Source: Rubrivivax sp.
Lineage (GTDB): Bacteria > Pseudomonadota > Gammaproteobacteria > Burkholderiales > Burkholderiaceae_C
Assembly: GCA_030693565.1 (NCBI GenBank)
Contig: JAUYAJ010000065.1
Coordinates: 1-16,784 of the forward strand
DNA: 16,784 bases
Reading direction: 5' to 3'
Below the pieces are notes generated by a model that saw only the letters and a list, made by a program, of their open reading frames with translations, was not told the origin of the DNA and did not search any database. Made by a program: the position numbers and the translations under genes. Position 1 is the stretch's first letter. Every line of letters begins with the position of its first letter. Positions 6,836 through 14,265 of the stretch are shown here, piece after piece.

Positions 6836-6876
6836 TTGAGCCTGCTCAATCGAGCGCCGCTGTCGCTGCTCACGAT
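6836..6876 (+). promoter_or_regulatory. Putative FNR/ANR-type promoter of hsp20
   Basis: TTGAGCCTGCTCAA (6836-6849) is a perfect inverted repeat of 6-bp arms and keeps the TTGA/TCAA core of the CRP-FNR superfamily. A -10-like CACGAT follows after exactly 21 bp (6871-6876). The inferred start near 6883 puts the dyad at about -40.5. The -10 is weak by itself, as expected for an activator-dependent promoter. No convincing heat-shock sigma-32 promoter is visible. Confidence 0.5.
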
Positions 6877-6924
6877 CACTACCTGTGGCTGGCGTGGGCC
6901 TGCCGAGGTGCAAGGAGACTGGTG

Positions 6925-7353
6925 ATGAACGAGTTGCAAACCCGTGACCTGATGGCTCTGGACCCGATCGAGGACTTGCTGCGCGGCTGGGTCCGCCCGT
7001 GGCGCGGCGAACTGGCGCAGCGCGCGCCGCAGATCCGCGTCGACCTCAGCGAGTCCAACGGCGACTTCAGGGTCAAGGCCGACGTCCCCGGCGTCAAGAA
7101 GGAAGACATCGATGTGCGCATCGACGGCAACCAGCTGACCATCAGCGCCGAGATCAAGAGCGAGAAGAAGGAAGAACAGGCCGATGGCCGGGTGCTGCGC
7201 GCCGAGCGCCATGTCGGTTACGCCAGCCGCAGCCTGCTGCTGGACTGCGACGTTGACGAAGCCAAGGTCGTTGCCCGTTACAAGGACGGCGTGCTCGACC
7301 TGACGCTGCCGAAGAAGGCGGGCTCGAAGGTGCAGCGCATCGCGATCGAATGA
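6925..7353 (+). CDS. Small heat shock protein, Hsp20/alpha-crystallin family
   Basis: A 142-residue ATP-independent holdase chaperone of the cytosol. The alpha-crystallin domain runs from about 36 to 132, with RVDLSESNGDFRVKADVPG, the DIDVRIDGNQLTISAE strand pair and the diagnostic DGVLDLTLPK. The C-terminus carries the IxI motif (IAI, 139-141) that joins dimers into oligomers. AAGGAG lies 7 nt before the ATG at 6925; a GTG one codon earlier would be only 4 nt away, so ATG is preferred. The gene is divergent from cfa, with 238 bp between start codons. The 73-bp gap to the DUF883 gene allows co-transcription. The upstream FNR-type dyad suggests control by oxygen or redox rather than heat alone. 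Confidence 0.93.
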   Translation: MNELQTRDLMALDPIEDLLRGWVRPWRGELAQRAPQIRVDLSESNGDFRVKADVPGVKKEDIDVRIDGNQLTISAEIKSEKKEEQADGRVLRAERHVGYASRSLLLDCDVDEAKVVARYKDGVLDLTLPKKAGSKVQRIAIE

Positions 7354-7426
7354 GTCGCGGGAGTGGGTGTCATCGCGGCCAGACACTGTCACACTGGGCC
7401 CGTCCCGACTCCGCATGGAGAGCCCA

Positions 7427-7738
7427 ATGACCGAGATGACGACATCGCAGACTGACAAGCTCATCGCCGACCTGCAGACGCTGATCGCCGACGCCGAGGA
7501 CTTGATGCAGGCGGCGGGCGACGATGCCGCCGACGGCATGAGCGCCTACCGCGCCCGACTGCGCGCTCGGCTCGCCAAGACCCGGGTCGACATGACCCGT
7601 TTGCAGGACAGCGCGCTGGCGCGGGCGAAGGCGGCGAGCCAGGCCGCCGACGCTTACGTTCAACACCGGCCCTGGCAGGCAGTGGGGGTCGCGGCCGGGC
7701 TCGGGCTGGTGATCGGCACTCTGATCAGTCGGCGCTGA
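7427..7738 (+). CDS. DUF883 (ElaB/YqjD-like) membrane-anchored protein
   Basis: A 103-residue protein. Residues 8-78 are a long charged amphipathic helix, likely a coiled coil. RPWQAVGVAAGLGLVIGTL (81-99) is the C-terminal single membrane anchor with a glycine-zipper look, ending in SRR. This is the pattern of ElaB/YqjD proteins, some of which bind stalled ribosomes at the inner membrane in stationary phase; for this protein the role is inferred. GGAG lies close before the ATG at 7427. An in-frame ATG at 7415 (adding MESP) is possible but lacks a site. It lies behind hsp20 on the same strand and fits the stress theme of this block. Confidence 0.85.
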   Translation: MTEMTTSQTDKLIADLQTLIADAEDLMQAAGDDAADGMSAYRARLRARLAKTRVDMTRLQDSALARAKAASQAADAYVQHRPWQAVGVAAGLGLVIGTLISRR

Positions 7739-7744
7739 GGCGCC

Positions 7745-7770
7745 GCGCCGGCCCGCCGGCGGGCCGGCGC
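7745..7770. terminator. 26-bp perfect all-GC palindrome
   Basis: Bases 7745-7770 form a perfect palindrome made only of G and C, beginning 6 nt after the DUF883 stop and ending 17 nt before the CheB-CheR start codon. As RNA it would make a very stable hairpin. No T-tract follows. It may act as a terminator, an RNA end stabiliser or a block to ribosome access for the next gene. Confidence 0.5.
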
Positions 7771-7787
7771 TGACCGATACTCGGGCG

Positions 7788-10340
7788 ATGGCCCAGCGCG
7801 TCCACGATCCCAGCTTCTTGACCCCGGTGGTCGTCGGCATCGGCGCGTCCGCCGGCGGCCTGCCCGCGCTGGAGCAGTTCCTCGAACATGTGCGGCCGGC
7901 CAGTGGCCTGGCTTATGTCGTCGTTCAGCACCTGGATCCGACCCACAAGGCGATGCTGTCGCAATTGCTGCAGCGGGTCACGGCGATGCCGGTGGCCGAG
8001 GCCGAGGACGGCGTGGCCGTTCAGGCCGACCATGTGTACGTGATCCCGCCCAACAAGTCGCTCACGGTCGCCGATGGTGCGCTGCGGCTGGCCGTGCCGG
8101 CGCTGGCACGCGGCATGCGCTTGCCGGTCGATGCCTTGTTCGTGTCGCTGGCCGCTGAACAAGGCTCGCGCGCGGTTGCCGTCGTGCTGTCGGGCATGGG
8201 CGCTGACGGCCGGCTCGGTTTGCAGGCCGTGCGCGCCGCCGGTGGGCTGACGCTGGCCCAGCAGCCCGAGTCGGCGGCCTTTGACTCGATGCCGCGCGCC
8301 GGCATCGCCGCCGGTGTCGTCGACATCGTTGCGCTGCCGTCGCAGATGCCGCAGCACATCGCGCGCGTGATTGCCGGGTGGCGGCCGCCGGTGGTTACGG
8401 CGCTGGCTGCTGCCGCGTCACCACTGGACTCCGAGGCGCAGGCCTTGCCCGCCATCTTGCGCTTGCTGGCCTTGCGCGTGCGCCACGACTTCTCGCTCTA
8501 CAAGCCGAGCACGCTGCAGCGCCGCATCGGCCGCCGGATGGCACTGCATGGCTGCGCGACGATGCTTGAGTACCACGCGCTGCTGCAAGGCAATCCGCAA
8601 GAGCTTGACCTGCTGTTCGGCGAGTTGCTGATCGGCGTCACCAGCTTCTTTCGCGACGCCGCCGTCTGGGACGCGCTGCGCGACCGCGTGCTGCCCCGGC
8701 TCCTGACCGCAGGGCCCGACGGACGCCGGCTGCGCGCCTGGATCGCCGGCTGTTCGACCGGCGAGGAGGCTTATTCGCTGGCCATCGCCTTCCGCGAAGC
8801 CGTCGACGCGACGCCCGAGCGCGCGCTGTGCACCTTGCAGATCTTCGCCACCGACCTCAGCACGCAGGCGATCGAGCGCGCGCGCGGCGGCCGCTTCGGC
8901 GCCGGCATCGCCAAAGAGATGTCGGCGGCCCGGCTGGCGCGCTTTTTCAGCCTCCAGGACAAGACTTATGTCATCGGCAAAAGTCTGCGCGACACCGTGG
9001 TCTTCGCGCCCCATGACCTGACGAGCGACCCGCCGTTCACCAAGCTCGACTTGCTGAGCTGCCGCAACCTGCTGATCTACTTCACCACGCCGCTGCAACG
9101 CCGCTTGCCACCGCTGTTCCACTACAGTCTGCGCACCGGCGGCGTGCTGTTGCTTGGGGGCTCGGAAACCATCGGCCGCTTCGACGAGTTGTTCGAGCCG
9201 CTGGACGGGGCGCTGCGCCTGTATTCGCGCCGCGCCGGTGACGCCCACGCGGCGCCGCCGGTGCTGACTTTCAAGCCGGCGGCCAAGCGCCGCGAAGACG
9301 CCAAGGATCCGACCGTGCGCGATGCCCCCGACAGCCCCAGCAGCCTGCAGTCGCTGGCCGAACAAGCCTTGCTGCACGGCTTCGCCCCCGCCGCCGTGCT
9401 GGTCAATGCCAAGGGCGACATCGTCTTCATCAACGGCCGCACCGGCCGCTATCTGGAGCCGGCAGCGGGCCGCGCCAACTGGAACATCCATGTGATGGCG
9501 CGCGACGGCATCCGGCTGGCGCTGGAAGGCGGTTTGCGGCAAGCGGGGCAGCAGACCGAGGCGGTGGAACTGCCGGGCCAGGTGTTTGAGGACGGCGGCC
9601 ACAAGCACCTGGTCGACATCGTTGTTCAGGGCTTGAGCGAACCCAAGGCGCTGGCCGGGATGCTGATGATCGTGTTTCGCGATCGTGGCCCCTTGCTGTC
9701 CAAGCGGCGCCGGGCTTTGTCGGGGGCGGCGCTGCGCGACGGCGACCTTGCGCTGCAGCGGGCACGCGAAGAGGCCCAGGCCTTGCGCGAGGAGATGCGC
9801 GCCCAGCAAGAGGAGTTGCAGGCGTCTAACGAGGAGTTGCAGTCGACCAACGAGGAATTGCAGTCGACCAACGAGGAGCTGACGAGTTCGAAGGAAGAGA
9901 TGCAGTCGATGAACGAGGAGTTGCAGGCCGTCAACACCGAACTGCTGGTCAAGCTCGACGACCTAGCGCTGGCGCAGAGCGACATGACCAACTTGCTCAA
10001 CAGCACCGAGATCGCGACCCTGTTCCTCGACATGAGCCTCAACGTGCGGCGCTTCACCGAGACCAGCCGCCGCATCTTCACGCTGCGCGACAACGATGTC
10101 GGCCGGCCGATCAGCGATCTGGCCTGCACGCTGGACTATCCGAGTTTGCTGGACGACATTCGCGCGATGCTGCAGACTTTGCAGATCAAGGAAAAGCAGG
10201 TCGAGGCGAAGGATGGCCAGTGGTACACGGTGCGGATCATGCCGTACAGGGCCCTGGACGGTCAGACCCGAGGCGCCGTGATCACCTTCGTCAACATCAC
10301 CATCGCCAAGCAGCTGGAGGCCAAGCTGCGCGCGGGCTGA
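7788..10340 (+). CDS. CheB-CheR fusion methylesterase/methyltransferase with PAS domains
   Basis: An 850-residue cytosolic fusion. Residues 13-200 form a CheB methylesterase domain with the catalytic triad S21 (GASAGG), H48 (VQHLDP) and D140 (SGMGADG). Residues about 215-480 form a CheR methyltransferase with TSFFRD (285-290), the SAM site AGCSTGEEAYS (320-330) and SCRNLLIYF (424-432). A PAS-like segment near 525-630 is followed by a heptad coiled coil (about 655-725) and a second PAS domain (about 730-845). Family members modify chemoreceptors or act in two-component signalling; no receptor, CheA or CheY is encoded here. There is no CheB receiver domain, as is usual for these fusions. The start has a poor SD and sits just behind a strong palindrome. 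The gene ends 35 bp before a PAS/kinase-like gene and probably shares its operon. Confidence 0.93.
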   Translation: MAQRVHDPSFLTPVVVGIGASAGGLPALEQFLEHVRPASGLAYVVVQHLDPTHKAMLSQLLQRVTAMPVAEAEDGVAVQADHVYVIPPNKSLTVADGALRLAVPALARGMRLPVDALFVSLAAEQGSRAVAVVLSGMGADGRLGLQAVRAAGGLTLAQQPESAAFDSMPRAGIAAGVVDIVALPSQMPQHIARVIAGWRPPVVTALAAAASPLDSEAQALPAILRLLALRVRHDFSLYKPSTLQRRIGRRMALHGCATMLEYHALLQGNPQELDLLFGELLIGVTSFFRDAAVWDALRDRVLPRLLTAGPDGRRLRAWIAGCSTGEEAYSLAIAFREAVDATPERALCTLQIFATDLSTQAIERARGGRFGAGIAKEMSAARLARFFSLQDKTYVIGKSLRDTVVFAPHDLTSDPPFTKLDLLSCRNLLIYFTTPLQRRLPPLFHYSLRTGGVLLLGGSETIGRFDELFEPLDGALRLYSRRAGDAHAAPPVLTFKPAAKRREDAKDPTVRDAPDSPSSLQSLAEQALLHGFAPAAVLVNAKGDIVFINGRTGRYLEPAAGRANWNIHVMARDGIRLALEGGLRQAGQQTEAVELPGQVFEDGGHKHLVDIVVQGLSEPKALAGMLMIVFRDRGPLLSKRRRALSGAALRDGDLALQRAREEAQALREEMRAQQEELQASNEELQSTNEELQSTNEELTSSKEEMQSMNEELQAVNTELLVKLDDLALAQSDMTNLLNSTEIATLFLDMSLNVRRFTETSRRIFTLRDNDVGRPISDLACTLDYPSLLDDIRAMLQTLQIKEKQVEAKDGQWYTVRIMPYRALDGQTRGAVITFVNITIAKQLEAKLRAG
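9807..9953 (+). repeat. Tandem heptad repeat in CheB-CheR coiled coil
   Basis: Seven heptads of the form NEELQST (residues 674-722) are encoded by near-identical 21-bp units; two consecutive units are identical in protein (NEELQST, NEELQST). This is a signalling-helix type linker between the methyltransferase and the last PAS domain. Near-identical DNA units make it prone to length change by slippage or recombination. Confidence 0.85.
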
Positions 10341-10375
10341 GCCGGGCACGCTGAACCTGGCAGGAGATTCATGCC

Positions 10376-11662
10376 ATGCACGAACCTAGCGCGTCACCGC
10401 CGCGTGCCGGACTGAGGCAGCGTGCCGAATTGCAGCTGCGCCGGCGCCGCGCCGCCGACGGCGAGGTGGTGTCGAACTGGGATCTGCAAAAGGCCTTGCA
10501 TGAGCTGCAGGTTCACGAAGTCGAACTGCAGATGCAGAACGACGAACTGGAACGCCTGCACGCCGAGGCCAGGTGCGAACGCGACCGCTATGCCGGGCTG
10601 TTCGACGCCGCGCCAGTGGGTTTTGTGCAGATCGACGCCGAAGGGCGCCTGCTCGAGGTCAACCGCGCTGCGGCGCGGCTGCTCGGGCGCCGGACCCAGG
10701 ACTTGATCGGGCATCCGCTGGTCGACTTCGTCGCCATCACCGGTGTGGCCGCGCTCAGCGCTTTGCTGGCAGGCCAGGACCCGCAGTTCCGCGGCGCCGT
10801 GCTCGAGCTTGAGGCCAAGGACGCCCGCCAAGGCCCGCGCAAGCTGCGCATCGAGCGTGCGCCGGCCCAGGCCGGCCAGCCGGTGCTGCTGTCGCTGGTC
10901 GACATCTTCGAACGCCGGCAGGCCGAAACCTTGGTGCTGGGCGGCATCCATGCGCTGGAGCAGGCCACGCGCACCCGGCGTGAGCTGATGGCCGGACTCG
11001 GCCGCGAGCTGCAAATGCCTTTGACAGCGGTGATCGGGGCGTCAGCGCAGCTGCTGGGCGACGACTCACGGCGGCTGGACGATGGTCAGCGGCTGCAGGT
11101 CGAGCGCATTCGGCAGGCCGGGGAACACTTGCACGGCCTGGTCGGCAACTTGCTGGACATCGGGCGGCTGGAGTCGGGCGGGCTGGCGCTGAACCTGGGC
11201 GCGATCGATTTTGCGGCGGTCGTGCGCGCTGCGCTGGTCGACGCGGCGTCGTCGGCGCAGTCAGCGGCTGTCGAACTGGTTGACGAGGGCCCGGCCACCG
11301 GCGTGCCGACGGTGCAAGCTGACGCGCTGCGGCTGCGCCAGGTGGTCGACCAGTTGCTCGCCCATGCGATCTCACGCAGCCGAACGGGCAGCGTCGTGCG
11401 CATCGCCTGCGGCGCTGCAGCGGCCGGCATGGTCAGCGTGCGCGTGATCGACGGCGGGCGCGGCGTCAGCGACGATCTGCAGCCTGATGCCGAGCCGCCG
11501 TCGGATCAACCGGGTGATCCTTTCGCGGCGCTGCGCGGCGCCAGCCTGGGCTTGTACGCCAGCCGCTTGCTGGTGGCGGCGATGAACGGCACGCTGCGAC
11601 TGGAGTGCCGGCCGGGGCAGGGCTGCAGCGTGATCCTGTCCTTGCCGCTGGCGCCGAACTGA
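10376..11662 (+). CDS. PAS protein with degenerate histidine kinase core (probable pseudokinase)
   Basis: A 428-residue soluble protein. Residues 35-70 are a coiled coil (ELQVHEVELQMQNDELERL) leading into a PAS domain (about 70-180). The dimerisation helix follows at 200-268, then an HATPase-like domain (about 275-428). At the H-box the sequence reads GLGRELQMPLTAVIG where kinases have SHELRTPL: the phospho-acceptor histidine is R210 (codon CGC). At the N-box, LLAHAISRS has H330 where the magnesium-binding asparagine is expected. G1 (VIDGGRGV, about 357-364) and G2 (GASLGLYASRLLV) are kept. Autophosphorylation is therefore unlikely; a role as sensor scaffold or allosteric partner of the upstream CheB-CheR protein is inferred. 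AGGAG lies 9 nt before the ATG at 10376; the gap to the upstream gene is 35 bp. Confidence 0.88.
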   Translation: MHEPSASPPRAGLRQRAELQLRRRRAADGEVVSNWDLQKALHELQVHEVELQMQNDELERLHAEARCERDRYAGLFDAAPVGFVQIDAEGRLLEVNRAAARLLGRRTQDLIGHPLVDFVAITGVAALSALLAGQDPQFRGAVLELEAKDARQGPRKLRIERAPAQAGQPVLLSLVDIFERRQAETLVLGGIHALEQATRTRRELMAGLGRELQMPLTAVIGASAQLLGDDSRRLDDGQRLQVERIRQAGEHLHGLVGNLLDIGRLESGGLALNLGAIDFAAVVRAALVDAASSAQSAAVELVDEGPATGVPTVQADALRLRQVVDQLLAHAISRSRTGSVVRIACGAAAAGMVSVRVIDGGRGVSDDLQPDAEPPSDQPGDPFAALRGASLGLYASRLLVAAMNGTLRLECRPGQGCSVILSLPLAPN

Positions 11663-11728
11663 ACTTGCCTACACTGGGGCCGCGGCCGGCGCACCGGTCG
11701 CGCAGCGCCCAGACCCAGCCACCGAACC

Positions 11729-12763
11729 ATGCACATCGACGACATTCGCCAGCGCCTGCGCGCGCTGGGTGCCAAACCCCTGCACGAACAGCGCCTGCTG
11801 CGCCAATGGACGCAGGCGCTGGACGCCGGCAGCGGCCGCAGCCGGCCCGAAGACTTCCTGCCGCTGGCGCTGCGCGAGCAATTGCCGCAGCTGCGCGCCG
11901 AGTGGTTGGGCCTGGCAAGGCTGCGCTCCGAACATGCGGGCGCCGATGGCTCGGCGCGACTGCTGGTCGGCCTGGCCGACGGCCAGGCGGTGGAAAGCGT
12001 GCTGTTGCCGCGTGGCGGTCTGTGCGTGTCGACCCAGGTCGGTTGCGCCGTCGGTTGCGTGTTCTGCATGACCGGCCAGGGCGGCTTGCTGCGCCAGCTG
12101 GGCAGTGCCGAGATCGTCGCCCAGGTGGCGCTGGCGCGCACGCTGCGGCCGGTGAAGAAGGTCGTCTTCATGGGCATGGGCGAGCCGGCGCACAACCTGG
12201 AGAGCGTGCTGGCGGCGATCGAGCTGCTGGGCACGGCGGGCGCCATCGGCCACAAGAACCTGGTTTTCTCTACCGTCGGCGACCACCGGGTGTTCGAGGC
12301 GCTGCCGCGTGGCCGCGTCAAGCCGGCGCTGGCGCTGTCGCTGCACAGCACGCAGGCCCAGCGGCGCGCCGAGCTGCTGCCGCGCGCGCCGCGCATCGAC
12401 CCTGCCGAGCTGGTGGCGCTGGGCGAGAGCTATGCGCGCGCCACCGGCTATCCGATCCAGTACCAGTGGACGCTGCTGGAGGGCGTCAACGACGGCGACG
12501 ACGAGCTCGACGGCATCGTGCGCCTGCTGGCTGGCAAGTACGCGATCATGAACATGATCCCCTACAACAGCGTGCCCGGCCTGGACTACCGCCGGCCGGC
12601 GCCCGAGCGCTCGGCGGCGATCGCCAGCCGGCTGCGGGCGCGCGGTGTGCTGACCACGCTGCGGCAGTCGGCAGGCCAGGACGTCGACGCCGGCTGCGGC
12701 CAGCTGCGCGCCCGCGAGTCGGCGCCGCGCCGGCGCGTCGCGATCCCCATCAGCAGCGCTTAG
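11729..12763 (+). CDS. RlmN/Cfr-family radical SAM RNA methyltransferase (likely paralogue)
   Basis: A 344-residue radical SAM protein. The iron-sulfur motif CAVGCVFC gives C106, C110 and C113. The two methyl-transfer cysteines of this family are present: C99 in GGLCVSTQVG (E. coli RlmN C118) and C323 in QDVDAGCGQL (C355). FMGMGEPAHN, LALSLHST and MIPYNSVPG are also family motifs. Known members methylate A2503 of 23S rRNA and A37 of some tRNAs. It is shorter than typical RlmN (about 380) and is not in the ndk-ispG-hisS neighbourhood where betaproteobacterial rlmN usually lies, so I judge it a second, RlmN-like gene with uncertain substrate. No SD precedes the ATG at 11729. It starts 66 bp after the kinase-like gene and converges on a small gene with an 18-bp gap. 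Confidence 0.85.
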   Translation: MHIDDIRQRLRALGAKPLHEQRLLRQWTQALDAGSGRSRPEDFLPLALREQLPQLRAEWLGLARLRSEHAGADGSARLLVGLADGQAVESVLLPRGGLCVSTQVGCAVGCVFCMTGQGGLLRQLGSAEIVAQVALARTLRPVKKVVFMGMGEPAHNLESVLAAIELLGTAGAIGHKNLVFSTVGDHRVFEALPRGRVKPALALSLHSTQAQRRAELLPRAPRIDPAELVALGESYARATGYPIQYQWTLLEGVNDGDDELDGIVRLLAGKYAIMNMIPYNSVPGLDYRRPAPERSAAIASRLRARGVLTTLRQSAGQDVDAGCGQLRARESAPRRRVAIPISSA

Positions 12764-12766
12764 CTG

Positions 12767-12779
12767 GCGCCACGGGCGC
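12767..12779. terminator. Short hairpin between convergent genes
   Basis: GCGCC, loop ACG, GGCGC occupies most of the 18-bp gap between the RlmN-like stop and the stop of the small minus-strand gene. The stem is only 5 bp and there is no T-tract, so it is a weak candidate for a shared terminator. Confidence 0.25.
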
Positions 12780-12781
12780 GT

Positions 12782-13153
12782 TCAGCATTCGTCGGCTTCG
12801 ATGACCAGGCTGGCGCGGCGCCCGCCACGCAGCTCGCAGGCCACGGCCACAGTCAAGGCCTGACCGACCGGCACGCTGCGGCGGAAGCGGTAGTCCAGGC
12901 CGTCGCTGCTGCCGGGGTTGCTGGTGGTGATGCGGCGCCGCCATTGCAAGGCGCCGTTGGCCGACACCGCCATCTGATGCCATGCGTCGACGGCGTCAGC
13001 GCTGCTGCGCACCGTCATCGCGCAGGCGATCTCGAAGGTGCGTTCGCGCTGCAGGTCGGCCGGCACGTGCAAGGTGGCGAGCGCGGCGTCGCCGGCATCC
13101 AGGCGCCAGCGTTCGGGCAGCGTTGGCAGGGGGGCAGGGTGGCGGGCGCGCAT
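12782..13153 (-). CDS. Hypothetical protein, 123 residues
   Basis: I do not recognise a family. Coding status is supported by third codon positions that are almost all G or C over the full length, by an uninterrupted frame that fills the gap between neighbours, and by the lack of a better frame on the other strand. The protein has no signal peptide or membrane segment. Alternating hydrophobic stretches (ATLHVPADL, ALTVAVACEL, ASLVIEADEC) suggest a beta-rich fold. It has two isolated cysteines and ends in cysteine. No SD precedes the ATG at 13153, so the start is uncertain. It is divergent from the WYL regulator with 97 bp between starts, and so could be a target of it; that is only positional inference. 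Confidence 0.65.
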   Translation of the reverse strand: MRARHPAPLPTLPERWRLDAGDAALATLHVPADLQRERTFEIACAMTVRSSADAVDAWHQMAVSANGALQWRRRITTSNPGSSDGLDYRFRRSVPVGQALTVAVACELRGGRRASLVIEADEC

Positions 13154-13250
13154 GCGGGGTCGTCAGGTAGGGGTCGAAGACCGCCAAGCTAACACGGCCG
13201 GGTTAGTCTTGCCGAACACCACCTTCCAACCCGCCAGCCCGCCGACGCCC

Positions 13251-14249
13251 ATGAGCAAGACCGCCCGTGTCTACCAGATCGAGATGCTGATCCGCAGCCA
13301 CGGTCATGTCAGCTTCCAGCAACTGCGCGACGCACTCGAGGTGTCGCCGGCGACACTCAAGCGCGACCTGGACTACCTGCGCGATCGGCTCGGCGCGCCG
13401 ATCGAATATGACCGCGACCTCAACGGCTACCGCTTCGGCGCCGAGTTCCGCGGCACCAAGCATGAACTGCCGGGGCTCTGGTTCAACGAGCGTGAGCTCT
13501 ACAGCCTGTTGATGGCGCACCGGCTGCTCAGCGAACTCGACACCGACGGCGTCATCAGCCGCCATCTGCAGCCGCTGCTCGAACGCATCCACCAGATGCT
13601 GGGCACCGGCGAGGACGAAGCCCGCGCCTTGCTCCAGCGCGTGCGCATCATCAGCCAGGCCAAGCGGCCGGTGCCAGGCCCGTTTTTCGAACGTGTCGGC
13701 GAGGCGCTGCTGAAGCGGCGCCGGTTGCAGATGCGCTACCTGACGCGTGGGCGCGGCGAAGTCAGCGAGCGCGAAGTCTCGCCGCAGCGCCTGGTGCATT
13801 ACCGCAACACCTGGTACCTGGACGCCTGGTGCCACTCGCGCCAGCGCCTGCTGCGCTTTGCGCTCGACGCCGTCGAGCAAGCGCTGGCGCTGGAGGCGGC
13901 GGCGCTGGACATGCCGCTGGCGCAGGTCGAGGCCGAAATGGACAGCGGCTACGGCATCTATGCCGGCGCCCAGGCGCATTGGGTGACGCTGGCGTTCGCG
14001 CCGCGCGCCGCGCTCTGGGTCAGCCGCGAGGAATGGCACCCGGAGCAGCGCAGCAACTGGCTGGCCGACGGCCGCTACCAGCTCGAGTTGCCTTACGCCG
14101 ACCCGACCGAGCTGGCGATGGACATCCTGCGCCATGCCGAAGACGTCACGGTGCTGGCCGACAGCGGCCCGCTGGCGGCCGAGGTCAAGCGCCGGCTCGG
14201 GCTGGCGGCAGCGGCCTGGGGTTTGACGCCGGCGCCGCCGGCATCCTGA
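13251..14249 (+). CDS. WYL-domain transcriptional regulator (YafY type)
   Basis: A 332-residue DNA-binding regulator. The N-terminal winged helix-turn-helix (about 5-65) shows VYQIEMLIRSHGHVSFQQL and the recognition-helix region VSPATLKRDLDYLRDRLG. The WYL domain (about 145-225) includes the name-giving W188-Y189-L190 in NTWYLDAWC, preceded by basic residues and RYLTRG. A C-terminal WCX-like extension (about 240-320) follows. WYL domains bind ligands such as nucleotides or nucleic acid and control stress, DNA repair or defence genes; no such target is adjacent. The ATG at 13251 is chosen because the domain begins there; the frame stays open upstream to 13038 but overlaps the small minus-strand gene. 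No clear SD is seen. It converges on the HD-GYP gene with a 16-bp gap. Confidence 0.9.
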   Translation: MSKTARVYQIEMLIRSHGHVSFQQLRDALEVSPATLKRDLDYLRDRLGAPIEYDRDLNGYRFGAEFRGTKHELPGLWFNERELYSLLMAHRLLSELDTDGVISRHLQPLLERIHQMLGTGEDEARALLQRVRIISQAKRPVPGPFFERVGEALLKRRRLQMRYLTRGRGEVSEREVSPQRLVHYRNTWYLDAWCHSRQRLLRFALDAVEQALALEAAALDMPLAQVEAEMDSGYGIYAGAQAHWVTLAFAPRAALWVSREEWHPEQRSNWLADGRYQLELPYADPTELAMDILRHAEDVTVLADSGPLAAEVKRRLGLAAAAWGLTPAPPAS

Positions 14250-14265
14250 TGCGCAGCCTGGCCTG

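Noticed and set aside
6687..6924. Heat-shock sigma-32 promoter for hsp20
   Set aside because: No CTTGAA with a correctly spaced CCCCAT-like -10 was found; the FNR-type dyad is the better explanation.
11661..11728. TACACT (11670-11675) as a promoter for the RlmN-like gene
   Set aside because: No acceptable -35 at 16-18 bp; a similar ACACTGGG word occurs before the DUF883 gene, but this is too little to call.
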